From: Elymus sibiricus
Lineage: Eukaryota; Streptophyta; Magnoliopsida; Poales; Poaceae
Assembly (NCBI GenBank): GCA_039707655.1
Contig: CM077665.1
Location: 294,690,205-294,754,204 of the forward strand
Direction of reading: 5' to 3'
DNA: 64,000 bases
This document shows, one piece after another, positions 11,692-25,164 of this stretch (position 1 is the stretch's first letter; every line of letters starts with the position of its first letter). Under the pieces are notes generated by a model. That model was not told the origin of the DNA and ran no database searches. It saw nothing but the letters and a program-made list of their open reading frames with translations. A program made the position numbers and the translations under genes.

Positions 11692-13285
11692 ACTCGGGGA
11701 ACTTTCGTGTCAAGCCACGACTCGCGATATTCTTCATACCCGAGGTAAGCACCCAAAAAATGCCTTTCCGTTGACGACACTAATCAAAGAGTCCACTCGT
11801 TGGTCCAAGTCTTCATGATGTACAAAACACAAGCATCGCTCAACATAGTACCATCCATGAAGGGATGCAACGGTGTGCCCGGTGTTTGTAAAAACAGTAC
11901 ATGGTCGCCCTACCTGGCATGACCCCGTATCGAGAGTGACCACGTCACTCCCGCCACTAGTAATGCAGGCTCTCTGCTAGCATCGACAAAAGTAATCAAC
12001 AAAGCCCCTTCCCATATAGGGGTAGAGTGGTTGTACATGTAAGGTTGGAGTAACGGTTGGAACTTAAACCAATCCCTTTTTGGAAACAACACACAAACAT
12101 GCCTCGGTACACCACTTCTTTATCAAGTGGTTACCTAGCTGAACATCATCTCCCTCGGACATTAGTGGCACCCGACGGGGTTTTCAAAAGGTCTTTTGGC
12201 AAACGTTTGTTTTCCATCTCAATGCATATCCCCGTCCCACTTGCGTAGCAACTACTCAGCATCCTATCTACTACCCACCCGCATAACCCTCATAGGAAGC
12301 TACGGTGATGCACAATGCAAGTATCAACAAGAAATGCCTCGGAGACCAACCTAGAAAGGTTTTCACCGCATCATCAACATCCTTTTCAATGCAATAAATA
12401 AAAGTGCTACAATGCCATGCAAGAAGTAGTTTCATAGACATGGTTAAAGGGCTACTTGCCTGGCTCAGCAAAGTCTTCGAGGTCTTCTCAAACTTCTGGT
12501 CCAACTCCGAGCACTCCGTCTACTTCTTTAACTATCGTTGGAAACAACAATAATAAGCAATCACAACATGCAGAGAAATGAAAGTGCTCTATAAATAGGA
12601 ATTTTATTTTTCTTGGACATATCTCGTCATAAGCAAAATCCCTGAAGTGGCTCTACAGGAGTTGGATCAATGAGGCTTCTTGAATGGTGGAAATGGACGA
12701 AAATGATGATCCTATAAGAAGTCTACGGAAAACAATTTTATAAAAATGATTGGATGCACTCATCAACTAGGACGTGATTTTAGAAGAATTTATAAAGTGG
12801 TTTCACTTGATTTGGAGTTGTGATGTTTTTCCTATGAATTTACTAAGATGAAATAAATGGAAAGTGGGGCCTTTTATTTGATCCAGCAAAAACATAGCAT
12901 GGGAAAAATGTTAACCATGGCTAGATAAATAGGGCGTGATATTTAGAGCACCTAGAAATTGGAATCACTCCATTTGTAGTTGATTTGGATGTTCTAGGAA
13001 TTTTACAAATTGGGCTTTCAATAATTCATATTTGAATTTATACTGGAACAGTGCAGAACCTTGTGTTGGAAAAATATGAAAGTTGCATCATTAAATAGGT
13101 TGGAATTTTAGAAAAATATTGAAATTGGAATCAGGTCATTTGGACTTATACTTATTTTTGTGGAATTTTTGCAAGTCTATGGAAATTGGAAAAATGAAAA
13201 ATGCCACTGTGCATTTGGGCCAGAGCCAGCACAGCCGAGCCGGCCCAGAAAGAAAGCCAGCCCGAACAGGCCGCTGATGTAAAAA

Positions 13286-13304
13286 GCGTATTTCGTAAAT
13301 ACGC
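13286..13304 (-). other. Leader hairpin in element 2 LTR (left)
   Basis: The palindrome GCGTATTTCGTAAATACGC on the plus strand (8 bp stem, 3 nt loop) lies about 500 nt downstream of the TATA box. On the minus strand it is preceded by TAAGTGGAGGCGTA, which is identical in LTR H, where the rest of the stem differs but still pairs (57620-57638). Confidence 0.65.
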
Positions 13305-13794
13305 CTCCACTTAACACACCGAACCGGTATGCGCGGTGGCCTGATTTAAATCTGACGGGTGCGACCCACCCGTCAGTGGGACTGAGGGAAACGGAGGGGA
13401 TGACAGGTGGGGGGGCCCTGTCATCACCAACCTTCGGCCAGAGTGGGGGAGGAGCTCGCCGTCGGCGATGTGGGGCACGGATGGGGCACCTAAGGGCAGC
13501 GGGAGGCTCGTTAGGCGGGCACGGCCGGCCCAGGAGGTCGAGATCAATTAGCTAAATCCTGTCAACAAGACGCGAAGTTAGGAGGGGGGTTGGGTTCTTA
13601 TGATCGAGGGGAATCTCAGGGAGGGAAAATGAAGGTCGGAAGGGCTCTATACCGTTCGGTTGGCGGCGAGCCACGGTGGCGGAGCTTCTGATCGGAGTCG
13701 AGCTTTCGAGCATTGAAATTAGGGGTACTCGGTGTGGGCACGTAATTAGGAGTGCGGGGAGGCCAGAAATGGAGAGTATGGGGCTCAGGGTCAC

Positions 13795-13803
13795 TTTTTA
13801 TAG
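13795..13803 (-). promoter_or_regulatory. TATA box of element 2 3' LTR
   Basis: CTATAAAAA on the minus strand, conserved at 22859-22867 in the other LTR. Confidence 0.55.
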
Positions 13804-15673
13804 TGTTGTCGGGCTCACCGCGGACGAGGCTCATGGTCGTCCACGGGCACAGCTCTGGCGGCCACCGGGAGGGGCTGGAGTTGCTCTATGGTGCACGTAG
13901 GAGTAGCTTAGGAAGCTTGCGAGCAAGAGGGGCCGGCCAGGGTCGTCAGCAATGAGTGGCGGATACGGGCGGCGTCAGGCACGCGCCACAGGGGGTCGAG
14001 GAGAGAGAGGGAGGAGGGTACCGACATGCTGTCATGCAGCGTACGTCGAGGAGAGTCTGGTGGCGTGCGGGAGGAGCCCGAGGTGGTCGGGAGGCTCGGG
14101 TTGGGTACCACTACAGTGCGGGTGCGCACTCTAGCGCGCTATGGAGCGTGGCTTTTGCATGCCATGGCATGCCACCTATGTCCTGGGTGCGGCCAAGTTT
14201 GTCAACTAGCATATGGGCTTCTGGAGATGCTCTAGAAGAAAGGGGGGCTAAGGGAAGAGATAGAAAGTGAAAATGGGGAGGGTAGAGTTGTTGCCATGGC
14301 TGTCCAGAGAGGAAAAATAGGGGTTTTACCCCCTTCAATGATTGAGCTTTGGCCAGGGAAACTTACTGGAGGTAGAATACAACAATGTGGAGTTGTGGTA
14401 AAAAGTTGGGGCCAAGGAGAGCAATGGAAGAGGTGAAAACATCAGCTTTGGTTTTCTGCCAGAAGGTGTTTGTTACTGGTTTGGGCAAGTAAAAAGATTC
14501 TACTTGCCTTGAGATTTAACAGGATCAAATGGTAGATAGAATTGAAGTTGATCACCAATTTTGGGCTTGTTTGATGAAAATTGCCAATGCAAACTTTATA
14601 AATCCTAGTAATGGGTAGAAATGGATTTGTTTAGATCTAGCTATGGAAATCCATTCTTCTTGATGCACCACTTGGGGTGGTGGCATCATTTGGGGATTAG
14701 AGCATGCCCAAAAAGTTTGGGACCAAATGGGGAAACTCGACAATACAAAAATTCCCAATTCCTGAAATCACCAGAAATGGGTTTGGAGGGATTTGGACAA
14801 GTGGATCTATTCTCCTTGATGCACCACTTAGTGTGGATGCATTATTAGAGGATTAGAACATGTCCACAAAGTCTGAGCACAAATAGAGGCACTTGGCAAT
14901 GTAAGTTGCTCAAGTTTGGATCTGGACATAGAGGGTTTTGCGGCATTTTGGTCAACCAAAATTATTGGGATTGAGATGAAACTTGTCAAGATGATGATAT
15001 ATGGCATATGTGACATGCTAGAATTTTCTTGAATTTATTTGAGAATATTTCTTATAGAAATATTTCAAATACTTGAAATATGCATAAAGGGTTTTAGAGG
15101 GTTTTGTGCAAAATTCTGAACATTACCATGTGTTGAAACTCTTATATATTTAAACTATATGTCCACTGAGTCTCCCTAAATTTTCTCAAATATTTTGGAA
15201 GCGTAAAAATATTTTTTCCCTATGAAATACCATTTCTGGCCTTAAGAAAAAGCCTTTAAATAAAATAGGAAAATAATCTTTAAAAATGATATTTAGTGGT
15301 TTTGGGAAGTCTTATATATGATAGGTTTCAAATTTAGTTTTTGAAAGAATTTAAATACCCTAGTTTAAGGACTTGTAGTTCAAGCCTCAACTAGGGGGTT
15401 TTTCAAAACTGAAATTAAACAAATGCTTTTTGGCCAAAACAATATTTTATAAAAATAGTTTTATGTCCTATACACATGGCATGATCATTGGGCAAAGCTT
15501 TGGATCAAGGAGGTGAGTCTAGAGAGTAGGAGGAATTTTATGAATTAAAGCACTAGCAAGCAAACAAGCAACTAGCAATCAAGTCAAGCATCACAAGCAC
15601 ACAAAAAGTTTTTGTTGGCCCTAATTTTTGAGTCATGTTAACTTAGTCATGAGGCAAAACACAGGGTGTGACA

Positions 15674-15690
15674 GACCTACCTCCCTTACA
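15674..15690 (-). other. Polypurine tract of element 2
   Basis: The minus strand reads GTAAGGGAGGTAGGTC directly before the LTR start TGTCACACCC. The flanking CTCGTCCCCGAGATTC resembles CTCGTCCTCGAGATTC at the same place in element 1, so the two families are related here. Confidence 0.7.
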
Positions 15691-18600
15691 AGAATCTCGT
15701 CCCCGAGATTCCTAGGCTAGGCGTAGAAATAATGCGGAAATTCAGAGGTGAGGTAGTCTTCACGTTCCATGTTGCTTTTGCTTTGGTGTGGTTGCTCCAC
15801 TATTCGTTAAACTACTTGACGATATGGCTTCGAGTTCATTGTTTGACTTCACCTGAGAGGTGAATTGGGTTCCTGCGGTATGCTAGGTCTGACTAGGAGT
15901 TAAGGGCCTGATTAACGGGGTTCGATCAAAGGTCTAGCTTGCGTGTGTATTCCAAAGTCGGAATACGGGGCAAGCTAGTGTGTTTGCGTGCTGGTCCTGG
16001 GATTACTCACATTGGTTAGTGAAATCTAGATGTCTCGTGTTATAATTGAAGGGTCAAAGTTTTGGTGTAGCTTCCCGATGACGGGGGAGTCCTTATCTTC
16101 CTTAAAGCAGGAGATCTTCAGTCGCAGGTGGTATTCATCCTTGAGACTGTTGAAGCGCGTCATCATAGGCTTCTCGTCGAGATCTTCTGCTTGAGTAAGT
16201 TGCCCATGTATGTTCTTCATTCATCTTCAGCCATATGTCTTCTTCGTCACGGACGCACGTTTTTTGCGGGTCTTCGACTGTTTGGTCTACTTGTCTCTCC
16301 GTACGCATTTGTGGCAAGGTTTGGGCTGAGTCTCATCCGTAAGACTAAGCTTAGAGATTTGACGCGAAAACGGTTCCTACCACCTAGGAATGTTTTTGAG
16401 GGGGTCCTAGATGAGCTGGCTACCCAATAGTATAGACCATCCATCCAATACCCAAGGTCTGAGGCTTGGCAAGTGGGGTGAACCACCTCTGACAGGGGTT
16501 TCACCATGATCTAGTGAGGATTCACGTCCTTGATTGGACCAAAAAGGGGCTCTTTAATTTCTCTTGGTGTCCAAGGGCTTCATCATACTTGAAAGTCGGT
16601 GCTTCTTGAGATAGTCTAGCTGATGTAGCCGGCAAGGGAGTGGTGGTTGACTTCTCTTGCTTCTTCTACTTCTTCTTCGTCGTGGCTTCCCAACCGTAGT
16701 GGTTCTTCATCTTGGTCGGGAAAGAATTTCTTCTGCTGCAAGGAGGGTGCTTCAAGGAGTCCAACTCCTTTAAGGTAAAACCTTACACTTGGGGAGCATG
16801 GCAATCGGTGCTCCTGGGCCTATCCAAATAGGACTAAGCTGTTCCTTTCAATCATTGGTTAAATAAGTATGTCATCCATGAGGATAGCCACATATTTCTC
16901 TAGGTATCACATAAACACATTATTTGTGGGATATGTGAGAGGAGCGGGCATTTGCTCCGAATAGTCACTTGCCCAGATGTTTGTGGTCCATCGTAATCTA
17001 GTTCTCCGTGTCCACCTTCCTTACGGACATGATTGGTGGTGGTCGGGCTAGATTATTGGTCATAGTCTAAGGACTTATAGCCAAAGCCTATGGTCATAAT
17101 CTGACCATGTTATGGCTCAGTAAAGCTTCGGGGTTTCAAGGAGCTTAGGATGTGAGTGAACGTCTATCATCTTATCCTTGAGCACAGTTCATAGATGCCA
17201 ACAGTCCTACCTATTGCTATAATCAGAAATCATCTTATACCACTGAAAGTATCATGTCGCATATAAGTCAGCTCCAATCATTACTCATACCATTCATATC
17301 TTCATCTCTCTCGAAAGGAGTAAACAAAACCACATAAGTATACTATGGCTTATCTCATATGCATCCCTATGTAAAAATCATCGGGTGAAGCATACAAGCT
17401 GCTAAGCTTGGATGAAACTCTATAAATCCAAGTGATCAACTATCCTATCCAAGGTCTAAGGTGTTGCATCTCTATGCCAAGGAAACACATAATATACCAA
17501 TCCAAGATCTTGCTTCCTTCCTACGAATCCAATTAATCGATCCATGAGTACCATCCAATATTACATGATCCATTACAGCTACATATCCAATACCAGCGAT
17601 GTTCCATATATGTCCTAGAGTTCCTATAATCCCCAAATCCTTGAAAGGACTATCTTATCATATCCACCAATTTCCGTTATCATGATCAAGTGATCTCCAA
17701 AGTCAGGTGCATCCAGATCCACAAATCAACTCTGACCACCTCCAAATTTTCCTAGTTTATCAACCACCGAGAAACATGGTATCCTGATTGAGGTCATTAG
17801 ACTAAATCCAATCTACTCCGAACCATGTAGTCTTATTTATCATTGACACCTTATTTGGGTCACCCATTTAAATCCAAATCTCATGTACGAAGAGAATCCC
17901 TACTTGTTCTTCCGAGTCATAATCGTAACATCATCAATCCATGACTATTACTTCACAAGATCTAATTATCATACCACCAAGAATTGCAACTTGTGATCCT
18001 AATTGTCCTACTAAATCCAATTTACTCAAGGGAGGAGTAAGTTATGCTACTCTATCAACTTGGTCCACCAAGTTCAGTTATCATCTTGAAAGTTTCGTTA
18101 TCCACCAAATGATCTCAGTTGTTTCCTCAAGATCTCTATGATAACCACATCAAACCATTTGCCTACTAATCATGTATCCTTAGAACGATATTCCCTATGG
18201 CATCGTCAGTTCAGGTGATGGCTTAGGAATGTAATGTGTCTGTCCACTATGATCACTAGTTCCATAATGAACCCAGTGCCAAACAAGGTTATTGAAGCTT
18301 AACTGATTCTCTTACAAGTCCATAGGTTAAGCACATGGTTAGGGGTTTGGGCCGAGTAATCTTGTGAGGTCTAGGATGGTCTAGGGAAGGGTTTCCAATC
18401 TTGAGGGTCAAGCATAACTCCACGGAGTTGCATCTGGTTGAATGGGTTGTTGTCAAAATCTTCAGTGCTAGCTTGGTGCATCTTGCCTTGCTAGTCTTCA
18501 GTTAACGAGAAAGGTGGGAGGGAAAAGTAGAATAGAGGGGAGCGCCTAAGGGGGTCGTGTAGTGCAGGTGTAATCAAACAAGTGTTGAAAAGGCTAACAC

Positions 18601-18884
18601 ATTCATTAAGATGAGGTAGGCGACATAGTCGCGTACATGTTGCCTAGGGCAAAAGTGCGACTTATACCAAAACACAAACAGATAAAAACAAGCAACACAC
18701 AACTTGGTTTCATTTGAACTATCACACGGACTCGACTTCGCATAGGGGATACACGAATCATCCTACCCTAGGGGTTCTCGGACTCAAGTAGTCATGCCTT
18801 GCTTCATGTCTCGGGGGAAAGGACGCTCGGTCTTCAGCTCCTGGGTCCTCCGGTGGTACTAGTTGGTAGGCGACAGTTGGATGA
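15691..18884 (-). other. Element 2 internal domain, degenerate
   Basis: This is the inner part of a minus-strand element. No open frame longer than about 100 codons is present and no gag, protease or integrase motif is readable. On the minus strand near 16885 a stretch reads as ...ILMDD, which could be a worn reverse-transcriptase box, but this alone is weak. No primer site remains, because the region next to the right LTR is missing. Confidence 0.5.
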
Positions 18885-20465
18885 TGATACGACTCTAACG
18901 TATCTATAATTTTTGCTTGTTCCATGCTATTATATTATCACTCTTGGATGTTTTACAATCATTTCACAGCCACTTTATATCATTTTTTGGGACTAACCTA
19001 TTGACATAGTGCCAAAGTGACAGTTGTTGTTCTTGCTTGTTTTTTACTTCGCAGAATATCAGTAACAAACGTAGTCCAATCGTGACGAAACTTTTTGGAG
19101 ATTTTTTTTGGGCCAGAAGACATCCAGTGGGCCAATGAAGTGCCAGAGGGGAGGGTCGAGGAAACCACAACCCACCAGGGCGCGCCAGAGGCCCTGGGCG
19201 CGCCCAGATGGGTTGTGCCCTCCTCGGGACCCCTCTCCACCGCCTCTAACGCCTATAAATTCCCAAATATTCCAGAAACCCTAGGGGAGTCGACGAAAAA
19301 CAATTCCAGTCGCCACAAGTTCCAGAACCTTGAGATCCAATCTAAACACCATCACAGAGGGGTTCATCTTCCTCATAGGTGCCTCTCCGATGATGCGTCA
19401 GTAGTCCACCATCGACCTACGGGTCCGTTGGTAGTGGCTAGATGGCTTCCTCTCTCTCTCTCTTTTGATTCTCAATAAAATGGTCTCTTGGAGATCTATT
19501 TGATGTAAACTTTTGTGGTGTGTTTGTTGGGATCCGATGAATTTTGAGTTCATGATCAATTTCTATCCTTGAATATTATTTGAGTCTTCTTTGATCTCTT
19601 ATATGGATGATTACTTATAGCCTCGTATTTCTTCGTCGAATCTTTGGTTTAGTTAGGCCAACTAGATCGAGTTTTCTTTCCATGGGAAGAGGTGCTTTGT
19701 GATGGGTTCGATCTTGCGGTGTCCTCTCCCAGTGACAGAAGGGGCAGTGAGGCACGCATGTATCGTAGCTATTAAGGATAACAAGATGGGGTCTATTCCT
19801 ACATAAATAGATCTTGTCTACATCATGTCACCGTTCTTATTGCATTACTCCATTTTTCCATGAACTTAATACAATAGATGCATGCTGGATAGCGGTCGAT
19901 GTGTGGAGTAATAGTAGTAGATGCAGAATCGTTTTGGTCTACTAATATTGGACGTGATGCCTATATAATGATCATCGCCTTGGATATCGTCATGATTATT
20001 TGATCTTCTATTAATTTCCCAATAGTACTTTGTTCACCCACCATGTGCTATACTCATGAGAGAAGCCACTAGTGAAACCTACGGCCACCAGGTCTACTTT
20101 CCTAACATATTGCTTTCCAATCTATCTTTTTGCCGCTTTTGTTTTCAGATCTATTATTCCAAAAACCCAAAAATACCTTGTTGCACTTTTTATTTGCCTT
20201 TTTTTATTTTGTGTTCTTGAGAGATCTATCTCTCCAATCTATCATATCCTAATCTATCTTTTTACCGTAGAGAGATTGACAACCTCTCTTTCGCGTCGGG
20301 TTGGAAGTATTTGTTTCTTGTGTGCACGTGTTGTCTACGTAGTGCTGGTGATCCTCCTACTGGTTCGATACCTTGGTTTCATAACTAAGGGAAATACTTA
20401 CCGTCGCTGTCCTGCATCATCCCTTCCTCTTTGGGGAAATACCGACGCAGTCTCAAGCCACATCA
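18885..20465 (+). mobile_element. Solo Athila/Sabrina-like LTR inside element 2
   Basis: It starts TGATACGACTCTAACGTATC and ends ...CCACATCA, about 1.58 kb, and is clearly the same LTR type as 8783-10321. It has a TATA box at 19254-19260 and a CT repeat near 19443. The flanks do not form a target duplication (GATGA on the left, TGCAT on the right). About 460 bp of element 2's right LTR is missing on the right side, so a deletion followed or accompanied the insertion. Confidence 0.8.
19254..19260 (+). promoter_or_regulatory. TATA box of solo Athila-like LTR
   Basis: GCCTATAAATTCC, at the same position relative to AAACCCTAG as in the element 3 LTR. Confidence 0.55.
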
Positions 20466-20644
20466 TGCATCAAAAAGAACGGATATACATATGAACAAGT
20501 TACAGATATCAATATAACCAGGGTTTGAACATCACAGGTTGAATCATTTCATCAAGTATTCCGACTTAGCTCAAGTATCTCTTTGCCACATCATGCATCA
20601 AAACAATGGACGTAGCCCAAGAGCGGTCATCCAACTATCGTTGA

Positions 20645-20706
20645 CCGTGGACAAGACTATTAGAATAGTTTTATACTCTACAGAGGTTGCACACTTTCCC
20701 CATAAG
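20645..20706 (-). repeat. Cross-family conserved LTR block (element 2, right)
   Basis: The second copy of the conserved block, with several changes (for example CTATTAGAATAG in place of CTATTCGAATAG). Confidence 0.7.
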
Positions 20707-22858
20707 ACTCGGGGAACTTCCGTGTCAAGCCATGACTCACGATATTCTTCATACCCGAGGTAAGCACCCGAACAATGCCTTTCCCTTGACGACACTAAAC
20801 AAAGATTCCACTCGTTGGTCCACGTCTTCATGATGTACAAAACACGAGCATCACTCAACATAGTACCATCCATGAAGGGACACAACGGTGTGCCCAGTGT
20901 CTGTAAAAACAGTACATGGTCGCCCTACCTGGCACGACCCCGTATCGAGAGTGACCATGTCACTCCCGCTACTAGTAATGCGGGCTCTCTGCTAGCATCG
21001 ACCAAATTAATCGACAAAGCCCCTTCCCATACAGGGGTAGAGTTGTTGTACATGTAAGGTTGGAGTAACGGTCGGAACTTAAACCAATCCCTTTTTGAAA
21101 ACAACACACACACTTGCCTCGGTACACCACTTCTTTATCAAGTGGTTACCTAGCTCAACATCATCTCCCTCGGGCATTAGTGGCACTCGATGGGGTTTTC
21201 AGAAGGTCTTTTGGCAAACGTTAGTTTTCTATCTCAATGCTTATCCCTGTCCCACTTGCGTAGCAACTACTTAGCATCATATCTACTACCCACCCGTATA
21301 ACCCTCATAGGAAGGTAGGGTCATGCACAATGCAAGTATCAACGAGCAATGCCTCGGAGACCAACCGAGCAAGGTTGTCACTACATCATCAACATGCTTT
21401 TCAATGCAACGAAATAAAAGTGTTATAATGCCATGCAACAAGTAGTTTCATCGACATGGTCAAAGGGCTGCTTGCCTGGCTCAGCAAAGTTTTCGAGGTC
21501 TTCTCAAACTTCTGGTCCAACTCCGAGCACTCCGTCTACTTTGTTAACTGTCATTGGAAACAACCATAATAAGCAATCACAACAAGCAAGAAATAAAATT
21601 GATCTATAAATAGGAATTTTATTTTTCTTGGACATCTCTGGTCATAAGAAAAATTCCTAAAGTGGCTCTACTGGAGTTGGATCAATGAGGCTTTTTGAAT
21701 GGTGGAAATGGAGGAAAATGATGATCCTATAAGAAGTCTATAGAAAACATTTTTATAAAAATGATTGGATGCACTCATCAACTAGGACATGATTTTATAA
21801 GAATTTATAAAGTGGTTTCACTGAATTTGGAGTTGGGATGTTTTTCCTATGAATTTACTAAGATGAAATAAATGGAAAGTGGGGCCTTTTATTTGATCCA
21901 GCAAAATTGTAGCATGGGAAAAATGTTAACCATGGCTAGATAAATAGGGCATGATATTTAGAGCACCTAGAAATTGCAATCACTCCATTTGTAGTTGATT
22001 TGGATGTTCTAGGAATTTTACAAATTGAGCTTTCAATAATTCAAATTTGAATTTATACTGGAATAGTGCAAAACCTTGTATTGGAGAAATATGAAGGTTG
22101 CATCATTAAATAGGTTGGAATTTTATAAAAATATAGAAATTGGAATCATGCCATTTGGACTTATATTTATTTTTGTGGATTTTTTGCAAGTCTTTGGAAA
22201 TTGGAAAAAGGAAAAAATGCCACTGTGCATTTGGGCCAGAGCCAGCACAGTCAAGCCGGCCCAGAAAGAAAGCCAGCCCGAACAGGCCGCCGACGTCGAA
22301 AGCGTATTTCGCAAATATGCCTCCACTTAACGCACCGAATCGGTACGAGCGGTGGCCCGATTTAAATCTGATAGGTGGGACCCACCCGTTAGTTGGACTG
22401 AGGGAAACGGAGGGGGTGACAGGTGGGGGCCCCCTATCATCACCAACCTTTAGTTAGGGTAGGGGAGGAGCTCGCCGCTGGCGATGTGGGGGCGTGGATG
22501 GGCCACCTGAGGGCAGCGGGAGGCTCGTCAGGCTGGCGTGCGTCTCGAAGGAGTGGAGATGGTCGCCGGGGGTGAGAGTTCCGTGCGGCCAGCCAAGGAG
22601 GTCGTGGTCGATTAGCTCGATCCTGTCAATGATATGTGAAGTTAGGAGGGGGTTGGGTTCCTGTGATCGAGGCGAATCTCACGCAGGGAAAATGGAGGTC
22701 GGAGGGGCTCCATACCGTCCGGTTGGCGGTGAGCCACGATGGCAGAGCCCCTGCTAGGAGTCGAGCTTTCAAGCGTCGAAATGAGGGGTACTGGGTGCGG
22801 GTGCGCAATTAAGAGTGCGGGGAGGGCGTAAACGGAGACTATGGGCCTCAGGGGTTGC

Positions 22859-22867
22859 TTTTTATAG
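22859..22867 (-). promoter_or_regulatory. TATA box of element 2 5' LTR
   Basis: CTATAAAAA on the minus strand, same position as 13795-13803. Confidence 0.5.
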
Positions 22868-24729
22868 CATTGTCGGGCTTGCTGTGGACGAGGCTCATGG
22901 TTGTCTACGGGCACAGCTCTGGCGGCCACGGGGAGGGGCTGGAGTCGCTCTATGGTGCATGTAGGAGTAGCTTAGGGAGCTTGAGAGCCAAGGACATCGG
23001 CAGCGAGTGGCGGATACGGGCGGCGTCGGGCACGCGCCGCAGGGGGTTGAGAAGAGAGAGCGAGGAGGGTACCGACGTGCTGTCGTGCAGCGTACGTCGA
23101 GGAGAGTCTGCTGGGGTGCGGGAGGAGCCCGAGGTGGTCGGGAGGCTCAGGTTGGGCGCGGCTACAGTGCGGCTCCGCACTCTAGCGCACTCTGGAGCGC
23201 GGCTTTTGCATGCCATGGCATACCACCTGTGTCCTCGGCGCGGCCAAGTTTGTCCACTAGCATATGGGGCTTCTGGAGATCCTCTAGAAGCTAGGGGGCT
23301 AAGGGAAGAGTTAGAAAGTGAAAATGGGTAGGGGATAGTTGTTACCATGGCTGTCCAGAGAGGAAAATAGGGGTTTTACCCCCTTCAATGTTTGAGCCTT
23401 AGCCAGGGAAACTTACTGGAGGTAGAATACAACAATGTGGAGTTGTGGTAAAAAGTTGGGGCCAAGGAGATCAATGGAAGAGGTGAAAACATCAGCTTTG
23501 GTTTTCTGCCAGAAGGTGTTTGGTACTGGTTTGGGCAAGTAAAAAGATTCTACTTGCCTTGATATTAAACATGATCAAATGGTAGATGGAATTGAGGTTG
23601 ATCACCAATTTTAAGCTTGTTTGATGAAAATTGCCAATGCAACCTTTATAAACCCTAGAAATGGGCAGAAATGGATTTATTTAGATCTAGCTATGCAAAT
23701 CCATTCTCCTTGATGCACCAGTTGGGGTGGTGGCATCATTTGGGGATTAGAGCATTCCCAAAAAAATTGGGACCAAATGGGGAAACTTGACAATGAAAAA
23801 AATTCCCAATTCCTGAAATCACCGGAAATGGGTTTGGAGGGATTTGGACAAATGGATCTGTTATCCTTGATGCACCACTTGGTGTGGATGCACTATTAGA
23901 GTATTATAACATGTCCGCAAAGTTTCAGGACCAATAGAGGCACTTGGCAATGTAAAGTTCCTTAAGTTTGGATCTGGACAGAGAGGGTTTTGGGGCATTT
24001 TTGTAAACCAAAATTATTGGGATTGAGATGAAACTTGTCAAGATGATGATATATGGCATATGTGACATGCTAGAATTTTCTTGAATTTATTTGAGAATAT
24101 TTCTAAAAGAAATATTTCAAATACTTGAAATATGCAGAAAGGGTTTTGGAGGGTTTTGTCCAAAATTTTGAACATGACCATGTGTTGAAACTCTTATATA
24201 TTGAAACTATATGTCCATTGAGTCTCCCTAAATTTTCTCAAATATTTTGGAAGCATAAAAATAATTTTTCCCTATGAAATACCATTTCTGGCCTTAATAA
24301 AAAGCCTTTAAATAAAATAGGAAAATAATCTTTAAAAATGATGTTTAGTGGTTTTGGGAAGTCTTATATATGATAGGTTTCAAATATAGTTTTTGAAAGA
24401 ATTTAAATACCATAGTTTAAGGACTTGTAGTTCAAGCCTCAACTCGAGGGGTTTTCAAAACCTAAATTAAATAAATGCTTTTTTGCCAAAATAATATTTT
24501 ATAAAAATAGTTTTATGTCCTATACACATGGCATGATCATTGGGCAAATATTTGGATCAAGGAGGTGAGTCTAGAGAGTAGGAGGAATTTTATGAATTAA
24601 AGCACTAGCAAGCAAACAAGCAATTAGCAATCAAGCGAAGCATCACAAGCACACAAAAAGTTTTTGTTGGCCCTAATTTTTGAGTCATGTTAACTTAGTC
24701 ATGAGGAAAAACACAGGGTGTGAAAAGCA

Positions 24730-25164
24730 AAAGAAATATTTTCTCATTATAGGATCAATGGTGAGTGCCCACCAATAGAAGGCTATATGAGTTGAAACAA
24801 ATAAGGAGATTAAGATCAACGGACTATGTTGCTTATAAAGAAAACCTTAGGAAAAAGGTTCCACCTAATGTCTTGATTGATAAGATTTCCAAATGCAATG
24901 ACCAAATTATTGTTACAAATCTTGGATTGGATTGTGAGCTTGAGAGGAAATTAAGGAAATATCTTTATGGGAACCTACAATGAAGAATTTACTATAACTT
25001 ATGAAAAGTCTAAGGAGGAGCCTCCTTCTCCTCCGGAGATAGATCTCACGGATCCTTGTGTTGTTTTCAACTATTTTTGGTTGCCCATTAGAAAACTTGC
25101 TGCTGAGAGAAGGGCATATGATTATACCATGATGAATCTTTCTCATGGTTATGACTACACTTGA
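24730..25164 (+). pseudogene. Element 3 gag-region ORF, second part
   Basis: This continues the frame broken at 10976 by element 2. It then has a TGA at 24793-24795 and at least two frame changes. Basic, Leu-rich stretches follow (for example KENLRKKVPPNVLIDKISK), then a Pro/Glu-rich part (KEEPPSPPEIDLTDP), ending at 25164. Directly downstream is GCGCTAGTTGGGAGGTAACCC, a signature of Triticeae Athila-like internal regions. Confidence 0.55.

Larger units (their letters stand above)
10977..15673 (-). mobile_element. Element 2, 3' LTR (4.7 kb, complete)
   Basis: On the minus strand it runs from TGTCACACCCTGTG (15673) to ...GGTCCCCACA (10977). The region 11440-15673 is repeated at 20466-24724. 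It is preceded by the duplication AAGCA (10972-10976), also found at 24725-24729. Element 3's reading frame is interrupted exactly here. It has the same layout as elements 1 and H: an AT-rich LTR with a GC-rich core (about 13210-14330) around a TATA box. Confidence 0.88.
20466..24724 (-). mobile_element. Element 2, 5' LTR (truncated)
   Basis: It matches 11440-15673 and ends at 24724 in GGGTGTGAA, where one C of the expected GTGTGACA is lost. AAGCA (24725-24729) then completes the target duplication. The U5 end and the primer site are absent, so this copy cannot prime reverse transcription. A palindrome like that at 13286 is at 22302-22320, with one mispair. Confidence 0.85.

Noticed and set aside
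13552..14338. Open frames of 60-104 codons in the GC-rich core of the element 2 LTR (also 22494-23348)
   Set aside because: Frames are not kept between the two LTR copies and contain Arg/Gly/Ser-rich low-complexity sequence only.
16128..16510. Small ORFs in the internal domain of element 2 (86-100 codons)
   Set aside because: No domain, opposite strands, and in-frame relics of pol cannot be recognised with any confidence.
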